Positions 43,131 to 52,750 of a stretch of DNA of 64,000 bases are shown piece by piece. Origin of the DNA: Oceaniglobus trochenteri (lineage in GTDB: Bacteria; Pseudomonadota; Alphaproteobacteria; Rhodobacterales; Rhodobacteraceae); assembly GCF_020529025.1 (NCBI RefSeq), contig NZ_JACNMM010000004.1, positions 248,001-312,000 of the forward strand, in the 5' to 3' direction. Made by a program: the position numbers and the translations under genes. Each line of letters starts with the position of its first letter. Position 1 is the stretch's first letter. A model generated the notes under the pieces. It saw only the letters and a program-made list of their open reading frames with translations, did no database searches and had not been told where the DNA came from.

Positions 43131-44081
43131 ATGAACACGGTTGAACGCAGGCGCGCCGCCCTCATGGGGGCGCTGGTGGGGGATGCCGCCAGCCTGGGCG
43201 CGCATTGGATCTATGACGTGGGCCGCATCGCCGACCTGCGCGCCGCCCACGGGGGCAGCGCCGCCTTCCTGCCGGTCGATCCGGCCCATTATGACGGTGG
43301 CGTGGGCTATTTCGCCCATGGTGCGCGCCGCCTGGGGATGCAGACGCAATATGGCGCGACCCTGGCCCTTGCCATGGCCGCGATCCAGCGCGACGGTGGA
43401 TTTGACGTAGGCGCATATCAGGCTGATTTCGCCGCCTATTTCGGCGCGGGCGGGCCTTTCGTCGGGTATATCGACCGGCCCACGCGCGGCACCCTTGCCA
43501 ATATCGCGGCCGAGCGCACCGACCCCTCGGGCATCGACGACGATCAGCTGCCCGCGCTGGCAACCCTGCCAGCCGTCATCGTCACCGGGCAGAACGTGGA
43601 GCAGGCCATTTGCGTGACCAACGACAATGACGTGGCCCGCGCCTATGGTGCGGTCTTTGCCGTGGCCCTTGGCGCGGTGCTGAAGGGTGCCCCCCTGGCG
43701 CAGGCCCTGCGCGATGCCGCGCCGCTGGCCGGGGAAGAGGGCGTCGAGGCGCTGATCCAGGCTCTGGACACGGAAGAACCGGATTCGACAGCTTATGGCG
43801 AGGTGACGGGCCGCGCCTGCCACCTGCCCATGGCGATGCCGCTGGCCTTTCACATCCTGGCGCGGGCGTCCTCGTTCGAAGAGGCGATCAACCGCAACAT
43901 CGACGCGGGCGGCGACAGCGCGGGGCGGTCCATCGTGATCGGCGCGCTGATGGGGGCCGCCCATGGCGTCGCGACCAGAACCGGTGTGCCGCTGGCCTGG
44001 CTGCTGAAGCTCGAAGATGGGGCCGAGGCCTGGTCGCGCAGTCTGGCGCTGGCCGATCTGGCGCCGGTCGACGGCCCGTAA
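43131..44081 (+). CDS. ADP-ribosylglycohydrolase-like protein (J1-crystallin-like subgroup)
   Basis: A 316-residue protein of the ADP-ribosylglycohydrolase fold, with the N-terminal AALMGALVGDAASLGAHWIYD. The usual second metal motif GGDTDT is replaced by DAGGDSAGRS near residues 260-269, which I recall from J1-crystallin-like members. This makes classical di-Mg ADP-ribosyl-arginine hydrolysis uncertain. AAAGGGG precedes ATG 43131. It is monocistronic, with a hairpin after it shared with glnA. Confidence 0.8.
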   Translation: MNTVERRRAALMGALVGDAASLGAHWIYDVGRIADLRAAHGGSAAFLPVDPAHYDGGVGYFAHGARRLGMQTQYGATLALAMAAIQRDGGFDVGAYQADFAAYFGAGGPFVGYIDRPTRGTLANIAAERTDPSGIDDDQLPALATLPAVIVTGQNVEQAICVTNDNDVARAYGAVFAVALGAVLKGAPLAQALRDAAPLAGEEGVEALIQALDTEEPDSTAYGEVTGRACHLPMAMPLAFHILARASSFEEAINRNIDAGGDSAGRSIVIGALMGAAHGVATRTGVPLAWLLKLEDGAEAWSRSLALADLAPVDGP

Positions 44082-44112
44082 CGCCGCGTCGCGCTGCCGC
44101 CCGCGACCGAAA

Positions 44113-44144
44113 CGAAAAAGGGGCGCCCGGCCGGGGCGCCCCTT
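44113..44144 (-). terminator. Terminator of glnA (also a stem on the other strand)
   Basis: AAGGGGCGCC (44118-44127) pairs with GGCGCCCCTT (44135-44144). On the minus strand the stem is followed by CTTTTTCGTT, giving an intrinsic terminator just after glnA. It can also act on transcripts from the convergent glycohydrolase-like gene. Confidence 0.75.
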
Positions 44145-44166
44145 GTCTTGTGGCTGCCGGTCAGGA

Positions 44167-45573
44167 TCAGCAGCTGTAGTACATCTTGAACTCGATGGGG
44201 TGGGGGGTGTGCTCGTAGGCGTAGATCTCTTCCCACTTCAGGTCCATGTAGCCTTCGATCTGGTCCTTGGTGAACACATCGCCGGCAGTCAGGAAATCCA
44301 TGTCCTTCTCAAGTTCGTCCATGGCCTCGCGCAGGCTGCCGCAGACGGTGGGGATGCCGGCCAGTTCCTCGGCGGGCAGATCGTAGAGATCCTTGTCCAT
44401 GGCTTCGCCCGGGTGGATCTTGTTCTTGATCCCGTCAAGGCCGGCCATCAGCAGGGCCGAGAAGCACAGATAGGGGTTGGCCGCCGGATCGGGGAAGCGG
44501 GCCTCGACACGTTTCGCCTTGGGCGATTCAGCCCACGGAATGCGCACGCAGCCCGACCGGTTGCGCGCGGAATAGGCGCGCAGCACGGGTGCCTCGAACC
44601 CGGGGATCAGCCGCTTGTAGCTGTTGGTCGTCGGGTTGGTGAAGGCGTTCAGGGCCTTGGCGTGCTTCAGGATGCCGCCGATGTAGAACAGCGCCTCGTC
44701 CGAAAGGTCGGCGTATTTGTCGCCTGCGAACAGCGGCTTGCCGTCTTTCCAGATCGACATGTTCACATGCATGCCCGACCCGTTGTCGCCCGAGATCGGC
44801 TTGGGCATGAAGGTGGCCGACTTGCCATAGGCATGGGCGACGTTCTGCACGATGTACTTGTATTTCTGAACCTCGTCCGCCTGGCGGGTGAGGGTGCCGT
44901 GAAGCAGGCCCAGTTCGTGCTGGCACGAGGCGACTTCGTGGTGGTGCTTGTCGACCTTCATACCGATGCGCTTCATGGTCGAAAGCATCTCGGCGCGGAT
45001 GTCCTGGCCGTCGTCCACGGGGTTCACCGGGAAGTAACCGCCCTTCAGGCCCGGGCGGTGGCCCATGTTGCCCATTTCGTATTCGGTATCGCCGTTCCAC
45101 GAACCGTCAACGGCATCCACCTGGTAGGACACCTTGTTGATGCCCACGCTGAAGCGCACGTCGTCGAAAAGGAAGAACTCGGCCTCGGGGCCCATATAGG
45201 CCGTGTCGCCGATGCCGGTGGATTTCAGGTATTCCTCGGCGTTGCGCGCGGTGCCGCGCGGGTCGCGGGCATAGCGTTCCATGGTGTCGGGTTCGCAGAC
45301 CGTGCAATGGATCGCCATGGTCTTTTCGGCATAGAACGGGTCCATGTAGACGCTCTCGGTGTCCAGAACCAGTTTCATGTCCGACTGGTCGATCGACTTC
45401 CACCCGGCGATCGACGAGCCGTCGAACATGAAGCCCTCTTCGATGAAATCCTCATCGATCTGATCGGACATCACCGTGACGTGCTGCAGGTTGCCCCGCG
45501 GGTCGGTGAAACGGATGTCGACGTATTCGACATCCTCGTCCTTGATCGTCTTCAGCATGTCAGAAGTGCTCAT
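44167..45573 (-). CDS. glnA: Glutamine synthetase type I
   Basis: The 468-residue enzyme makes glutamine from glutamate, ammonia and ATP. Markers include GSSIAGWKSIDQSDMKL, the ATP region KPISGDNGSGMHVNMSIWKDG, NPTTNSYKRLIPGFEAPV, RSGCVRIP and the adenylylation loop DKDLYDLPAEE near the C-terminus. It follows glnB by 65 bases on the same strand, the standard alphaproteobacterial glnBA pair, and should respond to nitrogen through PII and NtrC. Confidence 0.98.
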   Translation of the reverse strand: MSTSDMLKTIKDEDVEYVDIRFTDPRGNLQHVTVMSDQIDEDFIEEGFMFDGSSIAGWKSIDQSDMKLVLDTESVYMDPFYAEKTMAIHCTVCEPDTMERYARDPRGTARNAEEYLKSTGIGDTAYMGPEAEFFLFDDVRFSVGINKVSYQVDAVDGSWNGDTEYEMGNMGHRPGLKGGYFPVNPVDDGQDIRAEMLSTMKRIGMKVDKHHHEVASCQHELGLLHGTLTRQADEVQKYKYIVQNVAHAYGKSATFMPKPISGDNGSGMHVNMSIWKDGKPLFAGDKYADLSDEALFYIGGILKHAKALNAFTNPTTNSYKRLIPGFEAPVLRAYSARNRSGCVRIPWAESPKAKRVEARFPDPAANPYLCFSALLMAGLDGIKNKIHPGEAMDKDLYDLPAEELAGIPTVCGSLREAMDELEKDMDFLTAGDVFTKDQIEGYMDLKWEEIYAYEHTPHPIEFKMYYSC

Positions 45574-45638
45574 GATGAACCTGTCCTTCGATTTTTCGAT
45601 GTTGGTGTCGTGGTCGCGCGGGGCTGGCCCGGCGGGTG

Positions 45639-46070
<432 letters not shown>

Positions 46071-46081
46071 TCATGGTGGTT

Positions 46082-46098
46082 TGCACAAATTTTGTGCG
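46082..46098 (-). promoter_or_regulatory. NtrC-type binding palindrome upstream of glnB
   Basis: TGCAC-AAATTTT-GTGC fits the NtrC enhancer pattern TGCAC-N7-GTGCA. It lies about 105 bases upstream of the glnB start. No -24/-12 sigma-54 promoter (GG-N10-GC with TGGCAC) was found between. In Rhodobacter capsulatus NtrC activates sigma-70 promoters from sites of this kind, including glnB. It is also 25 bases before the nnr start. Confidence 0.65.
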
Positions 46099-46122
46099 TT
46101 CGGCATCGAAAGTGGGCAGAAT

Positions 46123-47655
46123 ATGAACGCTGAACCAATGTTGGGCGCCCCGTTGCTGACCAGCGACCAGATGCGCGCGGCCGAACAGGCCGCCATCGGT
46201 TCGGGCGCCGTTTCGGGCGCGCAGTTGATGGAGCGGGCGGGGCAGGGCACGGTTGAGGCCATCCTGCGCCACTGGCCAGCGCTCGCCCGCAACCCGGGGC
46301 AGGCCCTGGTGCTTTGCGGGCCGGGCAACAACGGCGGCGATGGCTATGTGATCGCCCGGCTGCTGCGGGATCGGGGGTGGTCGGTCACGGTGCGCGCCTT
46401 CGGCGATCCGGCGCGCCTTCCCCCCGACGCCCGCGCGGCACGCATTGCCTGGTTGGAGTTGGGCACGGCGCAGTCGGCCGAGGCGCCGCCCGACCTGATT
46501 GTCGATGCCATCCTGGGGATCGGCCTGACCCGCGATCTGGACGAATCCCTCGCGGCCGAGATTGCCGCGATACACGCCCTGAAGGACCGTGACGGGATGC
46601 GCCCCAGGGTCGTCGCTGTGGATGTGCCAAGCGGGCTTTGCGCCGACAGTGGCCGCAACAGGGGCAATCGCGGCTGTTACGATCTGACGGTGACCTTCCA
46701 CAGCGCCAAGCCGGGCCATTACCTGGCCGACGGCCCCGAGCTTTGCGGGGCGCTGCGGGTGGTGGATATCGGCCTGCCACAGACGAACGGGCCGCAAGAC
46801 GTGCTTTGCCTGACCGCGTCGCCCACCGACATGGCCAAGCGCGGGGGCGGTCACAAGTTTGGCCATGGGCATGCCCTTGTCCTGTCGGGCGGGGTGGGCC
46901 GGGGCGGTGCGGCGAGGATGGCGGCGCGGGGCGCGCTGCGGATCGGTGCCGGGCTGGTGACGCTGGGCTGCCCGCCCGCCGCAGTGATCGAGAACGCGGC
47001 GCAGTTGAACGCGGTGATGTTGGCGCGGATTGCGGATGGCGATGCGCTGGCACGCCTGCTGGACGAGGATGAGAGGATCGCGGCACTGGCGCTTGGCCCC
47101 GCCCTTGGCACCGACGGGCGCGCGCTGTCTCTTGTCCTCGCGGCGCTGAAGAGCGGACGGCGCACGGTGCTGGACGCCGACGCGCTGACCCTGCTGGCGC
47201 GCCACCCCGAGGCTCGGGCGCGGCTGCACCAAGGCTGTGTTCTGACGCCCCATGGCGGCGAATTCGCCCGGCTGTTCCCCGATCTGGCCGAACGGCTTTC
47301 TGCCGATCCGGGGCGCGGGGCGGCAGTGTCGAAACCCGAGATCATCCGCGCGGCGGCAAATCGGGTGGGCTGTACGGTTCTGTTCAAGGGCGCCGACACG
47401 GTGATTGCCGCGCCGGATGGCCAGGTGGCGCTGAACGCCGCCAGCCATGAGCGCGCCGCGCCCTGGCTGGCCACGGCGGGGGCGGGCGATGTTCTGGCCG
47501 GGTTCATCGCCGGGCTGCTGGCGCGAGGTCGGGCACCGTTCAAAGCGGCCTGCGACGGCGCCTGGCTGCACGTGGAATCTGCCCGCGCCTTCGGTCCGGG
47601 GCTGATTGCCGAGGATCTGCCCGAGGCGCTGCCGGGGGTTCTGCGCCACCTCTAG
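46123..47655 (+). CDS. nnr: Bifunctional NAD(P)H-hydrate epimerase/dehydratase
   Basis: The 510-residue fusion repairs hydrated NAD(P)H. The N-terminal YjeF epimerase domain has LCGPGNNGGDGYVIARLL near residue 65. The C-terminal ADP-dependent dehydratase domain has LSGGVGRGGAARMAARGALRIGAGLV, VLTPHGGEFARLFPD and the ATP-site AGAGDVLAGFIAGLLARG. I chose ATG 46123; an extension of 26 codons runs into the glnB promoter. It is divergent from glnB. Confidence 0.95.
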   Translation: MNAEPMLGAPLLTSDQMRAAEQAAIGSGAVSGAQLMERAGQGTVEAILRHWPALARNPGQALVLCGPGNNGGDGYVIARLLRDRGWSVTVRAFGDPARLPPDARAARIAWLELGTAQSAEAPPDLIVDAILGIGLTRDLDESLAAEIAAIHALKDRDGMRPRVVAVDVPSGLCADSGRNRGNRGCYDLTVTFHSAKPGHYLADGPELCGALRVVDIGLPQTNGPQDVLCLTASPTDMAKRGGGHKFGHGHALVLSGGVGRGGAARMAARGALRIGAGLVTLGCPPAAVIENAAQLNAVMLARIADGDALARLLDEDERIAALALGPALGTDGRALSLVLAALKSGRRTVLDADALTLLARHPEARARLHQGCVLTPHGGEFARLFPDLAERLSADPGRGAAVSKPEIIRAAANRVGCTVLFKGADTVIAAPDGQVALNAASHERAAPWLATAGAGDVLAGFIAGLLARGRAPFKAACDGAWLHVESARAFGPGLIAEDLPEALPGVLRHL

Positions 47656-47678
47656 GGCGGCGCACCTGGCGGGCCGGG

Positions 47679-47713
47679 GCGCCTCCGGCGGGAGTATTTG
47701 GGCAAGAAAGAAA
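47679..47713 (+). repeat. Dispersed intergenic repeat, copy with GCGCCTCCGGCGGGAGTATTT
   Basis: GCGCCTCCGGCGGGAGTATTT, followed by GGGCAAGAAAGAAA, shares its first half with the copy at 38141-38177 and its second half with those at 31424 and 56773. It lies between the convergent nnr and trpD genes. Confidence 0.75.
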
Positions 47714-47727
47714 CCCGGCCCGGGCGT

Positions 47728-48747
47728 TCAGGCCTTGAGCGGGGTGAGGCGGGCCAGCGCCTCGATCTTGTTGCGGGCGGCGCCGGAATCGATGCTTTCG
47801 CGGGCCATTTCAACGCCTTCCGGCAGGGTGTTCACCCGGTCCGCGACGATCAGCGCGGCAGCGGCGTTCAGCAGCACAGCATCGCGGTAGGCACCGGGCG
47901 CGCCGTCCAGAAGGGCGCGGAAGGCGCGGCCGTTGTCGGCGGGGCTGCCGCCCATGATCGACTCGAAGGGGTGAACCGGCAGGCCGGCATCTTCGGGGGC
48001 GATCTGGGTTTCGCTGACCGTGCCGGCATCAAGAATGGCCACCTCTGTGGGTGCGGCGATCGAGATTTCGTCGGTCCCGTCGCCGCCATGCACCAGCCAG
48101 GCTTTCTCGGCCCCCAGCGCGCCCAGGGTTTCGGCCATGGGGCGGATTACGTCAGCCGAGAAGGCGCCGGTCAGCTGGCGTTTCACCCCCGCCGGGTTGG
48201 TCAGCGGGCCGAGGATGTTGAAGATCGTGCGCGTGCCCAGCTCGGACCGGGTGGGCATGACATGGGCCGTGGCCGGGTGATGCATCGGCGCCATCATGAA
48301 GCCGATGCCGACCTCGCGCAGCGCGCGTTCCACCACCTCGGCCCCCACCATCACGTCGATGCCCATCTGCCCCAGGGCATCGGCGGCACCGGATTTCGAA
48401 CTGAGGTTGCGGTTGCCATGCTTGGCCACCACGACACCGGCCCCTGCAACAACAAAGGCGGTGGCGGTGGAAATGTTCAGCGTGCCCTTGCCGTCGCCCC
48501 CGGTGCCGACGATGTCCATCGCCCCCTCGGGCGCGCGCACGGGCCGGCATTTGGCGCGCATCACGGCGGCGGCGGCGGCATATTCATCCACCGTTTCGCC
48601 CCGCGTGCGCAGGGTCATCAGGAAGCCGCCGATCTGGCTGGGCGTTGCGGCGCCGGTGAACAGCAGCGAAAATGCCTCTTCCGCCTCGGGGCGGGTCAGG
48701 GGGCGTTCGACGGCGGCGGCGATCAGGGGTTTGAGGTCCGCGCTCAT
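47728..48747 (-). CDS. trpD: Anthranilate phosphoribosyltransferase
   Basis: The 339-residue enzyme joins PRPP to anthranilate in tryptophan synthesis. PRPP and metal sites are visible in [17 protein letters not shown] and [29 protein letters not shown] and [11 protein letters not shown] also match. It overlaps trpG by four bases. The usual downstream trpC is not present here; the convergent nnr gene follows instead. Confidence 0.97.
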   Translation of the reverse strand: MSADLKPLIAAAVERPLTRPEAEEAFSLLFTGAATPSQIGGFLMTLRTRGETVDEYAAAAAVMRAKCRPVRAPEGAMDIVGTGGDGKGTLNISTATAFVVAGAGVVVAKHGNRNLSSKSGAADALGQMGIDVMVGAEVVERALREVGIGFMMAPMHHPATAHVMPTRSELGTRTIFNILGPLTNPAGVKRQLTGAFSADVIRPMAETLGALGAEKAWLVHGGDGTDEISIAAPTEVAILDAGTVSETQIAPEDAGLPVHPFESIMGGSPADNGRAFRALLDGAPGAYRDAVLLNAAAALIVADRVNTLPEGVEMARESIDSGAARNKIEALARLTPLKA

Positions 48748-49325
48748 GCCGGCACCGCGGTGTTTTCAAGGAAGTTGCGCAACAGGGTGTGACCATGCTG
48801 CGAAGCGATGGATTCGGGGTGGAACTGCACCCCGTGGATCGGCAGGCTGCGGTGCGACAGGCCCATGATCGTGCCGTCCTCGACCTCGGCGGTGATTTCC
48901 AGGCAGTCGGGCAGGCTGTCGCGCTCAACCGTCAGGGAATGATACCGCGTGGCGTTGAAGGGCGAGGGCAGGCCGGCAAAGACGCCGCGCCCACTGTGAC
49001 GGATCACGCCCGCCTTGCCATGCACGATGTCGGGCGCGCGCACCACCTTCCCGCCGAAGGCCTGGCCGATGGTCTGATGCCCCAGGCAGACCCCCAGAAG
49101 AGGAATGCGGCTTTCCGCCGCCGCATGGGTCAGGGCCAGGCAAATTCCGGCCTTGTCGGGGTCGCAGGGGCCGGGCGACAGCAGGATCGCATCGGGGCCA
49201 AGCGCGATCGCCTCTTGCACATTCAGCGCGTCGTTGCGATGCACCCGCACATCGGCACCGAGTTCGCCGAGATAATGCACGAGATTGTAGGTGAAACTGT
49301 CGTAGTTGTCGATCAGCAGCAGCAC
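48744..49325 (-). CDS. trpG: Anthranilate synthase glutamine amidotransferase component
   Basis: The 193-residue class I amidotransferase supplies ammonia to TrpE. The catalytic Cys is in [17 protein letters not shown] (about residue 79), and the His/Glu pair is in [11 protein letters not shown]. The start is GTG 49325 with AAGGAA about ten bases upstream. In this group the protein could also serve aminodeoxychorismate synthase. trpE is not within the window, as a divergent gene occupies the upstream side. Confidence 0.95.
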   Translation of the reverse strand: MLLLIDNYDSFTYNLVHYLGELGADVRVHRNDALNVQEAIALGPDAILLSPGPCDPDKAGICLALTHAAAESRIPLLGVCLGHQTIGQAFGGKVVRAPDIVHGKAGVIRHSGRGVFAGLPSPFNATRYHSLTVERDSLPDCLEITAEVEDGTIMGLSHRSLPIHGVQFHPESIASQHGHTLLRNFLENTAVPA

Positions 49326-49494
49326 GGGGCAGGTTCCTTCGGGCTTGGTCGGCGGTGCGGTGGGTCAAAGATGTGCCGCAGTCGCGGAGTGGTGGCAAGG
49401 GGGGTGAACCTGCCGGGGTGTCGCGGTATACATGGCCGCAGGCGCCCCCGGGGGTCAAGCGCCGTCGGCGCCTCGAGAACGGAGTATTTGGAAC

Positions 49495-51369
49495 GTGGGT
49501 CGCGCATTTGTTTCGGGTGGATTTTGGGGGCTGGTCGTTTCGGGGCTGTGCCTGGTGGTGATCAGCCAGCAGGTCGAGCGGCGCGAGATTGCGCCCGTTC
49601 CCCCCGCAACGACGACCCCGGCACCGCTGCCCCCCGAAGCAGACCCCGCCGCGCCCGAGCCTGCCATTGCCCCCGCCGACGAGCAGGAGGTTGCCGTTTC
49701 ACCCCCCGAGGCCAGCCCCGAATCCCCGTCGCCCGACGCGGTGCCCGAGACCGAATCGTCCGCCGCGGCGCCCGAGGTTCCGGAGGAGGTGGCGCCGTTG
49801 CCGGAGCTTGAGGGCGAAGCGCCCGAAGCGCCTCAGCCCCCCGAGGGCGCGGAAACCGGGGTGCCCGGGGGCGAGGTTCCGCCGACTGCGCCCGCCGATC
49901 TGCGCGACGCGGTGCCCGAGGTCGAAGAGGGGCCGGTGACGCCACCCACCCCGGCCGAGGCGCCCGAGGCCATGGCGCCCCCCGCGCAATCCGGCGAAGC
50001 GGCCCCCCGGCGTCCGGGCGGCGAAGGGCCGGTTGCGCCGGGCGAGGGCGGCGAAGGTTTGCCCCGGCCCGATGAAAACGCAGACCTTCCGGTGGTGGAT
50101 GGCCCGCCCGAGGCGCTGCCACCCGCACCCGGGCCGGTTCTGGTGGCCCAAGCACCCTCGGGGCCGCTTGCTCCGCAGGATGGCGTGCCGCCCCGTCGTC
50201 CCGCCGACACCGACACGCCGCAGCAGGGCGCGGGCCCCGATGCCCCGGGCGGGCCGGGGCCGGTGAACGCGGATCAGGCCAGCATTGACGTGCGCCCGCC
50301 CGCAGCCGCGCAACCCGAGACGCCCGATGTGGCACCGCCCCCGCAGGATGTGCTGCCGGAAGACATGCCCCCGGCGGCGCCGCTTCTGGCCCAACGGGAC
50401 GAGGCCGGCGAAGTGCCCGCGCCGGTGCCCGCCCCGCCCGCCCTGGCCGAGACGCCCGAACAGGCCGGGCAGCCGGCCCCCGATGCCGCCCTGGAAAAGC
50501 CCGCGCTGGCCGAGGCGCCGACCCCGTCGGAGGTGCCGGATCTGCCCGTCGCCCGGGCCGATGCGGGCCAGCTTCCCGTCAACGGCGAGGACGACCCCGA
50601 AGCGCGGGCCGAGCCCGAGCCCGAGGTGATCACCGACCGCCTGCCGCGTATCGGCGACGCCCCCGAAGAGCCCGAGGCCGAGCCGGAGCAGGTGGAAGAG
50701 GTGCTTACCGAGGATGCGCTGAGCCGCAACGCCGTGGCCTTCGACAACCCCGATGGCCGGCCCATCGTTTCGGTCGTACTGCTGGATGAGGGCGGCCCCG
50801 AGGTGAAGCTGCCGGTGACCTTCAGCATCGCCATCGACGCCGCCGCCCCCGATGCGGGCGAACGTGCGGCGCGCTATCGCGCCGCCGGAACCGAGGTGGT
50901 CCTTATCCCGCCACTGCCCGAGGGCGCGCAGCCTTCGGATGTGGCGGTGGCCATGCAGGATGTGCTGGCGCGCATGCCCCAGGCCGTGGCGTTGATGGAC
51001 ACGCCCCAGGGCAAGGTGCAGGGCAACCGCGAGGCGCTGGGGCAGCTTGTGGGCATCCTGGCCGAGACCGGCCACGGCTTTGTCACCTTTCCCAAGGGGC
51101 TGAACACGGCCCAGCAGGTGGCGGCACGGGCCGGGGTCACCTCGGCGCTGGTGTTCCGCCAGATTGATGGCGAGGGGCAGGATCTTCGGGCGGTGAAGCG
51201 GTTCCTTGACCAGGCGGCCTTCCGTGCCCGGCAGGAAAACGCCGTGATCCTGGTGGGGCGCAACCGGCCCGATACCCTGGCGGCGCTGGCCGAATGGGCG
51301 CTTGGCAACCGGGCGGCCAGCGTGGCGCTGGCGCCGGTCTCGGCGGCGCTGAAAGTGTTGGAGCCCTGA
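49495..51369 (+). CDS. Divergent polysaccharide deacetylase family protein with a long disordered segment
   Basis: The 624-residue product has an N-terminal signal-anchor (GGFWGLVVSGLCLVVISQQ, about residues 6-24). About 380 residues of Pro/Glu/Ala/Asp-rich low-complexity sequence follow (roughly residues 30-410). The C-terminal domain (about 415-624) resembles YibQ-type divergent polysaccharide deacetylases (PVTFSIAIDAAAPD, GHGFVTFPKGLNTA, FLDQAAFRARQENAVILVGR). I chose GTG 49495 as the residue just before the anchor; an upstream ATG-like start would add 21 residues. It is probably periplasmic. Confidence 0.8.
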   Translation: MGRAFVSGGFWGLVVSGLCLVVISQQVERREIAPVPPATTTPAPLPPEADPAAPEPAIAPADEQEVAVSPPEASPESPSPDAVPETESSAAAPEVPEEVAPLPELEGEAPEAPQPPEGAETGVPGGEVPPTAPADLRDAVPEVEEGPVTPPTPAEAPEAMAPPAQSGEAAPRRPGGEGPVAPGEGGEGLPRPDENADLPVVDGPPEALPPAPGPVLVAQAPSGPLAPQDGVPPRRPADTDTPQQGAGPDAPGGPGPVNADQASIDVRPPAAAQPETPDVAPPPQDVLPEDMPPAAPLLAQRDEAGEVPAPVPAPPALAETPEQAGQPAPDAALEKPALAEAPTPSEVPDLPVARADAGQLPVNGEDDPEARAEPEPEVITDRLPRIGDAPEEPEAEPEQVEEVLTEDALSRNAVAFDNPDGRPIVSVVLLDEGGPEVKLPVTFSIAIDAAAPDAGERAARYRAAGTEVVLIPPLPEGAQPSDVAVAMQDVLARMPQAVALMDTPQGKVQGNREALGQLVGILAETGHGFVTFPKGLNTAQQVAARAGVTSALVFRQIDGEGQDLRAVKRFLDQAAFRARQENAVILVGRNRPDTLAALAEWALGNRAASVALAPVSAALKVLEP

Positions 51370-51888
51370 GCGATGAACTGCTGCCCCCTCGGGGCAGGGT
51401 GGCCGGGCTGACCGAGAAACGATTGACCCGCCGGCAAACGCGGTTGCCATGACCAGCACATCAGCCACCGCATCGTCGCCTCCCGGCAGGGTGCGCTCTT
51501 CAGGCTCCATGGGCAGGAGCAGGGCGCAGTTAGGTTGTCGGCGTTCGGGCTGTGGCCGTCCCGCGATTCCCTTGCCGTAGGCCACGCGATCTGGACGGCC
51601 CCACCCTGGGCCATCCTTGCGCCGGAACCGACAAGACCACCATGTCACCGCCCCGGTCGGCCCGGCGCCCGGGTTTTCGACGATGCAGGAATGCAGGGGG
51701 CAAGTTTGGCGCGCAGGCTGATCGGATTGTGTCGAAAATCCCGCGCCCGGGATTGTCTGTGCTCGACCATACTTAGGCACGCCCGGCCCACCTGACGGCG
51801 GGCGAAAGAAAACGCCGGTGAAGGCAGCAGGCCAACGCGCCTGTAGCCCCGGAATGGCAGAGCCATCCGGGGCGGGCGGTGTCAGGTG
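51370..51888. other. Gene-free stretch between convergent genes
   Basis: About 520 bases between the deacetylase-like gene and the B12-binding gene hold no ORF I can support. Three structured elements stand out: a 7-bp palindrome AATCCCG-CGCC-CGGGATT at 51737-51754; CCCGGGTTTTCGAC near 51668-51681, facing GTCGAAAATCCCG at 51731-51743 as an inverted repeat; and a hairpin built from CCCCGGAATGGC and GCCATCCGGGG near 51848-51873. It may be a decayed gene or encode structured RNA. Confidence 0.5.
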
Positions 51889-52590
51889 TCAGCCCGCCGT
51901 CATCTGGTTGTGCTTGCGGGCGATGAAGGCCTTGGCCGTTTCGACCGTGACGGCGGCGTCGCGGCAATAGGCGTCGGCGCCGATGGCCTTGCCGAACTCC
52001 TCGTTCAGGGGGGCGCCGCCCACCAGCACGATGTAATCATCGCGCTTGCCCTCGGCGACCAGCGTGTCGATCACCACCTTCATGTAGGGCATGGTTGTGG
52101 TCAGCAGGGCCGACATGCCCAGGATATCGGGCTTTTCGCTTTCCAGTGCGGCCATGTATTTTTCGACGGCGTTGTTGATGCCAAGGTCGATCACCTCGAA
52201 CCCGGCCCCCTCCATCATCATGGCGACAAGGTTCTTGCCGATGTCGTGGATGTCGCCCTTGACGGTGCCGATCACCATCTTGCCCATGCGCGGCGCGCCG
52301 GTTTCGATCAGCAGCGGCTTGAGGATGAACATGCCGCCCTTCATGGCATTGGCGGCCAGAAGCACCTCGGGGACGAAAAGGATGCCGTCGCGGAAATCGT
52401 GCCCGACCACGGTCATGCCCGCGACAAGCGCCTTGGTCAGGATGTCATAGGGTTGCCAGCCGCGTTCGAGAAGGATGTTCACGCCTTCCTCGATCTCTTC
52501 CTTCATGCCATCGTACAGATCGTCCTGCATTTGCAGAACCAGTTCGTCATCGGGCAGATCGGCCAGGATGATCTCTTCGTCTTCGGCCAT
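51889..52590 (-). CDS. Corrinoid (B12)-binding protein, MtbC/MetH-module type
   Basis: The 233-residue protein has an N-terminal cap domain (about 15-100: LERGWQPYDILTKALVAGMTVVGHDFRDGILFVPEVLLAANAMKGG). A cobalamin-binding Rossmann domain follows, with DIHDIGKN at about residue 114 (the axial His), GMSALLTTTMPYM and VLVGGAPLNEEF. Such proteins carry the methyl group between methyltransferases. AGGAGG precedes ATG 52590. With the homocysteine methyltransferase gene about 1.7 kb upstream on the same strand, it is a candidate part of a split methionine synthase. Confidence 0.92.
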   Translation of the reverse strand: MAEDEEIILADLPDDELVLQMQDDLYDGMKEEIEEGVNILLERGWQPYDILTKALVAGMTVVGHDFRDGILFVPEVLLAANAMKGGMFILKPLLIETGAPRMGKMVIGTVKGDIHDIGKNLVAMMMEGAGFEVIDLGINNAVEKYMAALESEKPDILGMSALLTTTMPYMKVVIDTLVAEGKRDDYIVLVGGAPLNEEFGKAIGADAYCRDAAVTVETAKAFIARKHNQMTAG

Positions 52591-52750
52591 GGTGTTTCCT
52601 CCTGGGCGCGTGTCAGGCGCGGTGCTGGTTTCGGTTGTAGGGGCAAAGCGTCGCGCCCCACGCGGCGGATTGCGACGCTGGCGGTGCGATGACCGACGCG
52701 AACGCGATGAAGGGCTGGTCAGTGTTCCTGTTACGTTCTAATCTGGCGTC

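Noticed and set aside
51480-51640. Possible cobalamin riboswitch near the B12-binding gene
   Set aside because: A stretch reading GAGCCTGAAGAGCGCACCCTGCCGGG on the minus strand recalls a B12 box, but it lies downstream of the gene, and the GCCACTG and CGGGAAGGC core elements are absent.
49699-51780. A 693-codon open frame on the minus strand
   Set aside because: It is the antisense shadow of the proline-rich segment of the deacetylase-like gene and has a composition rich in Arg, Gly and His typical of shadows in high-GC DNA.
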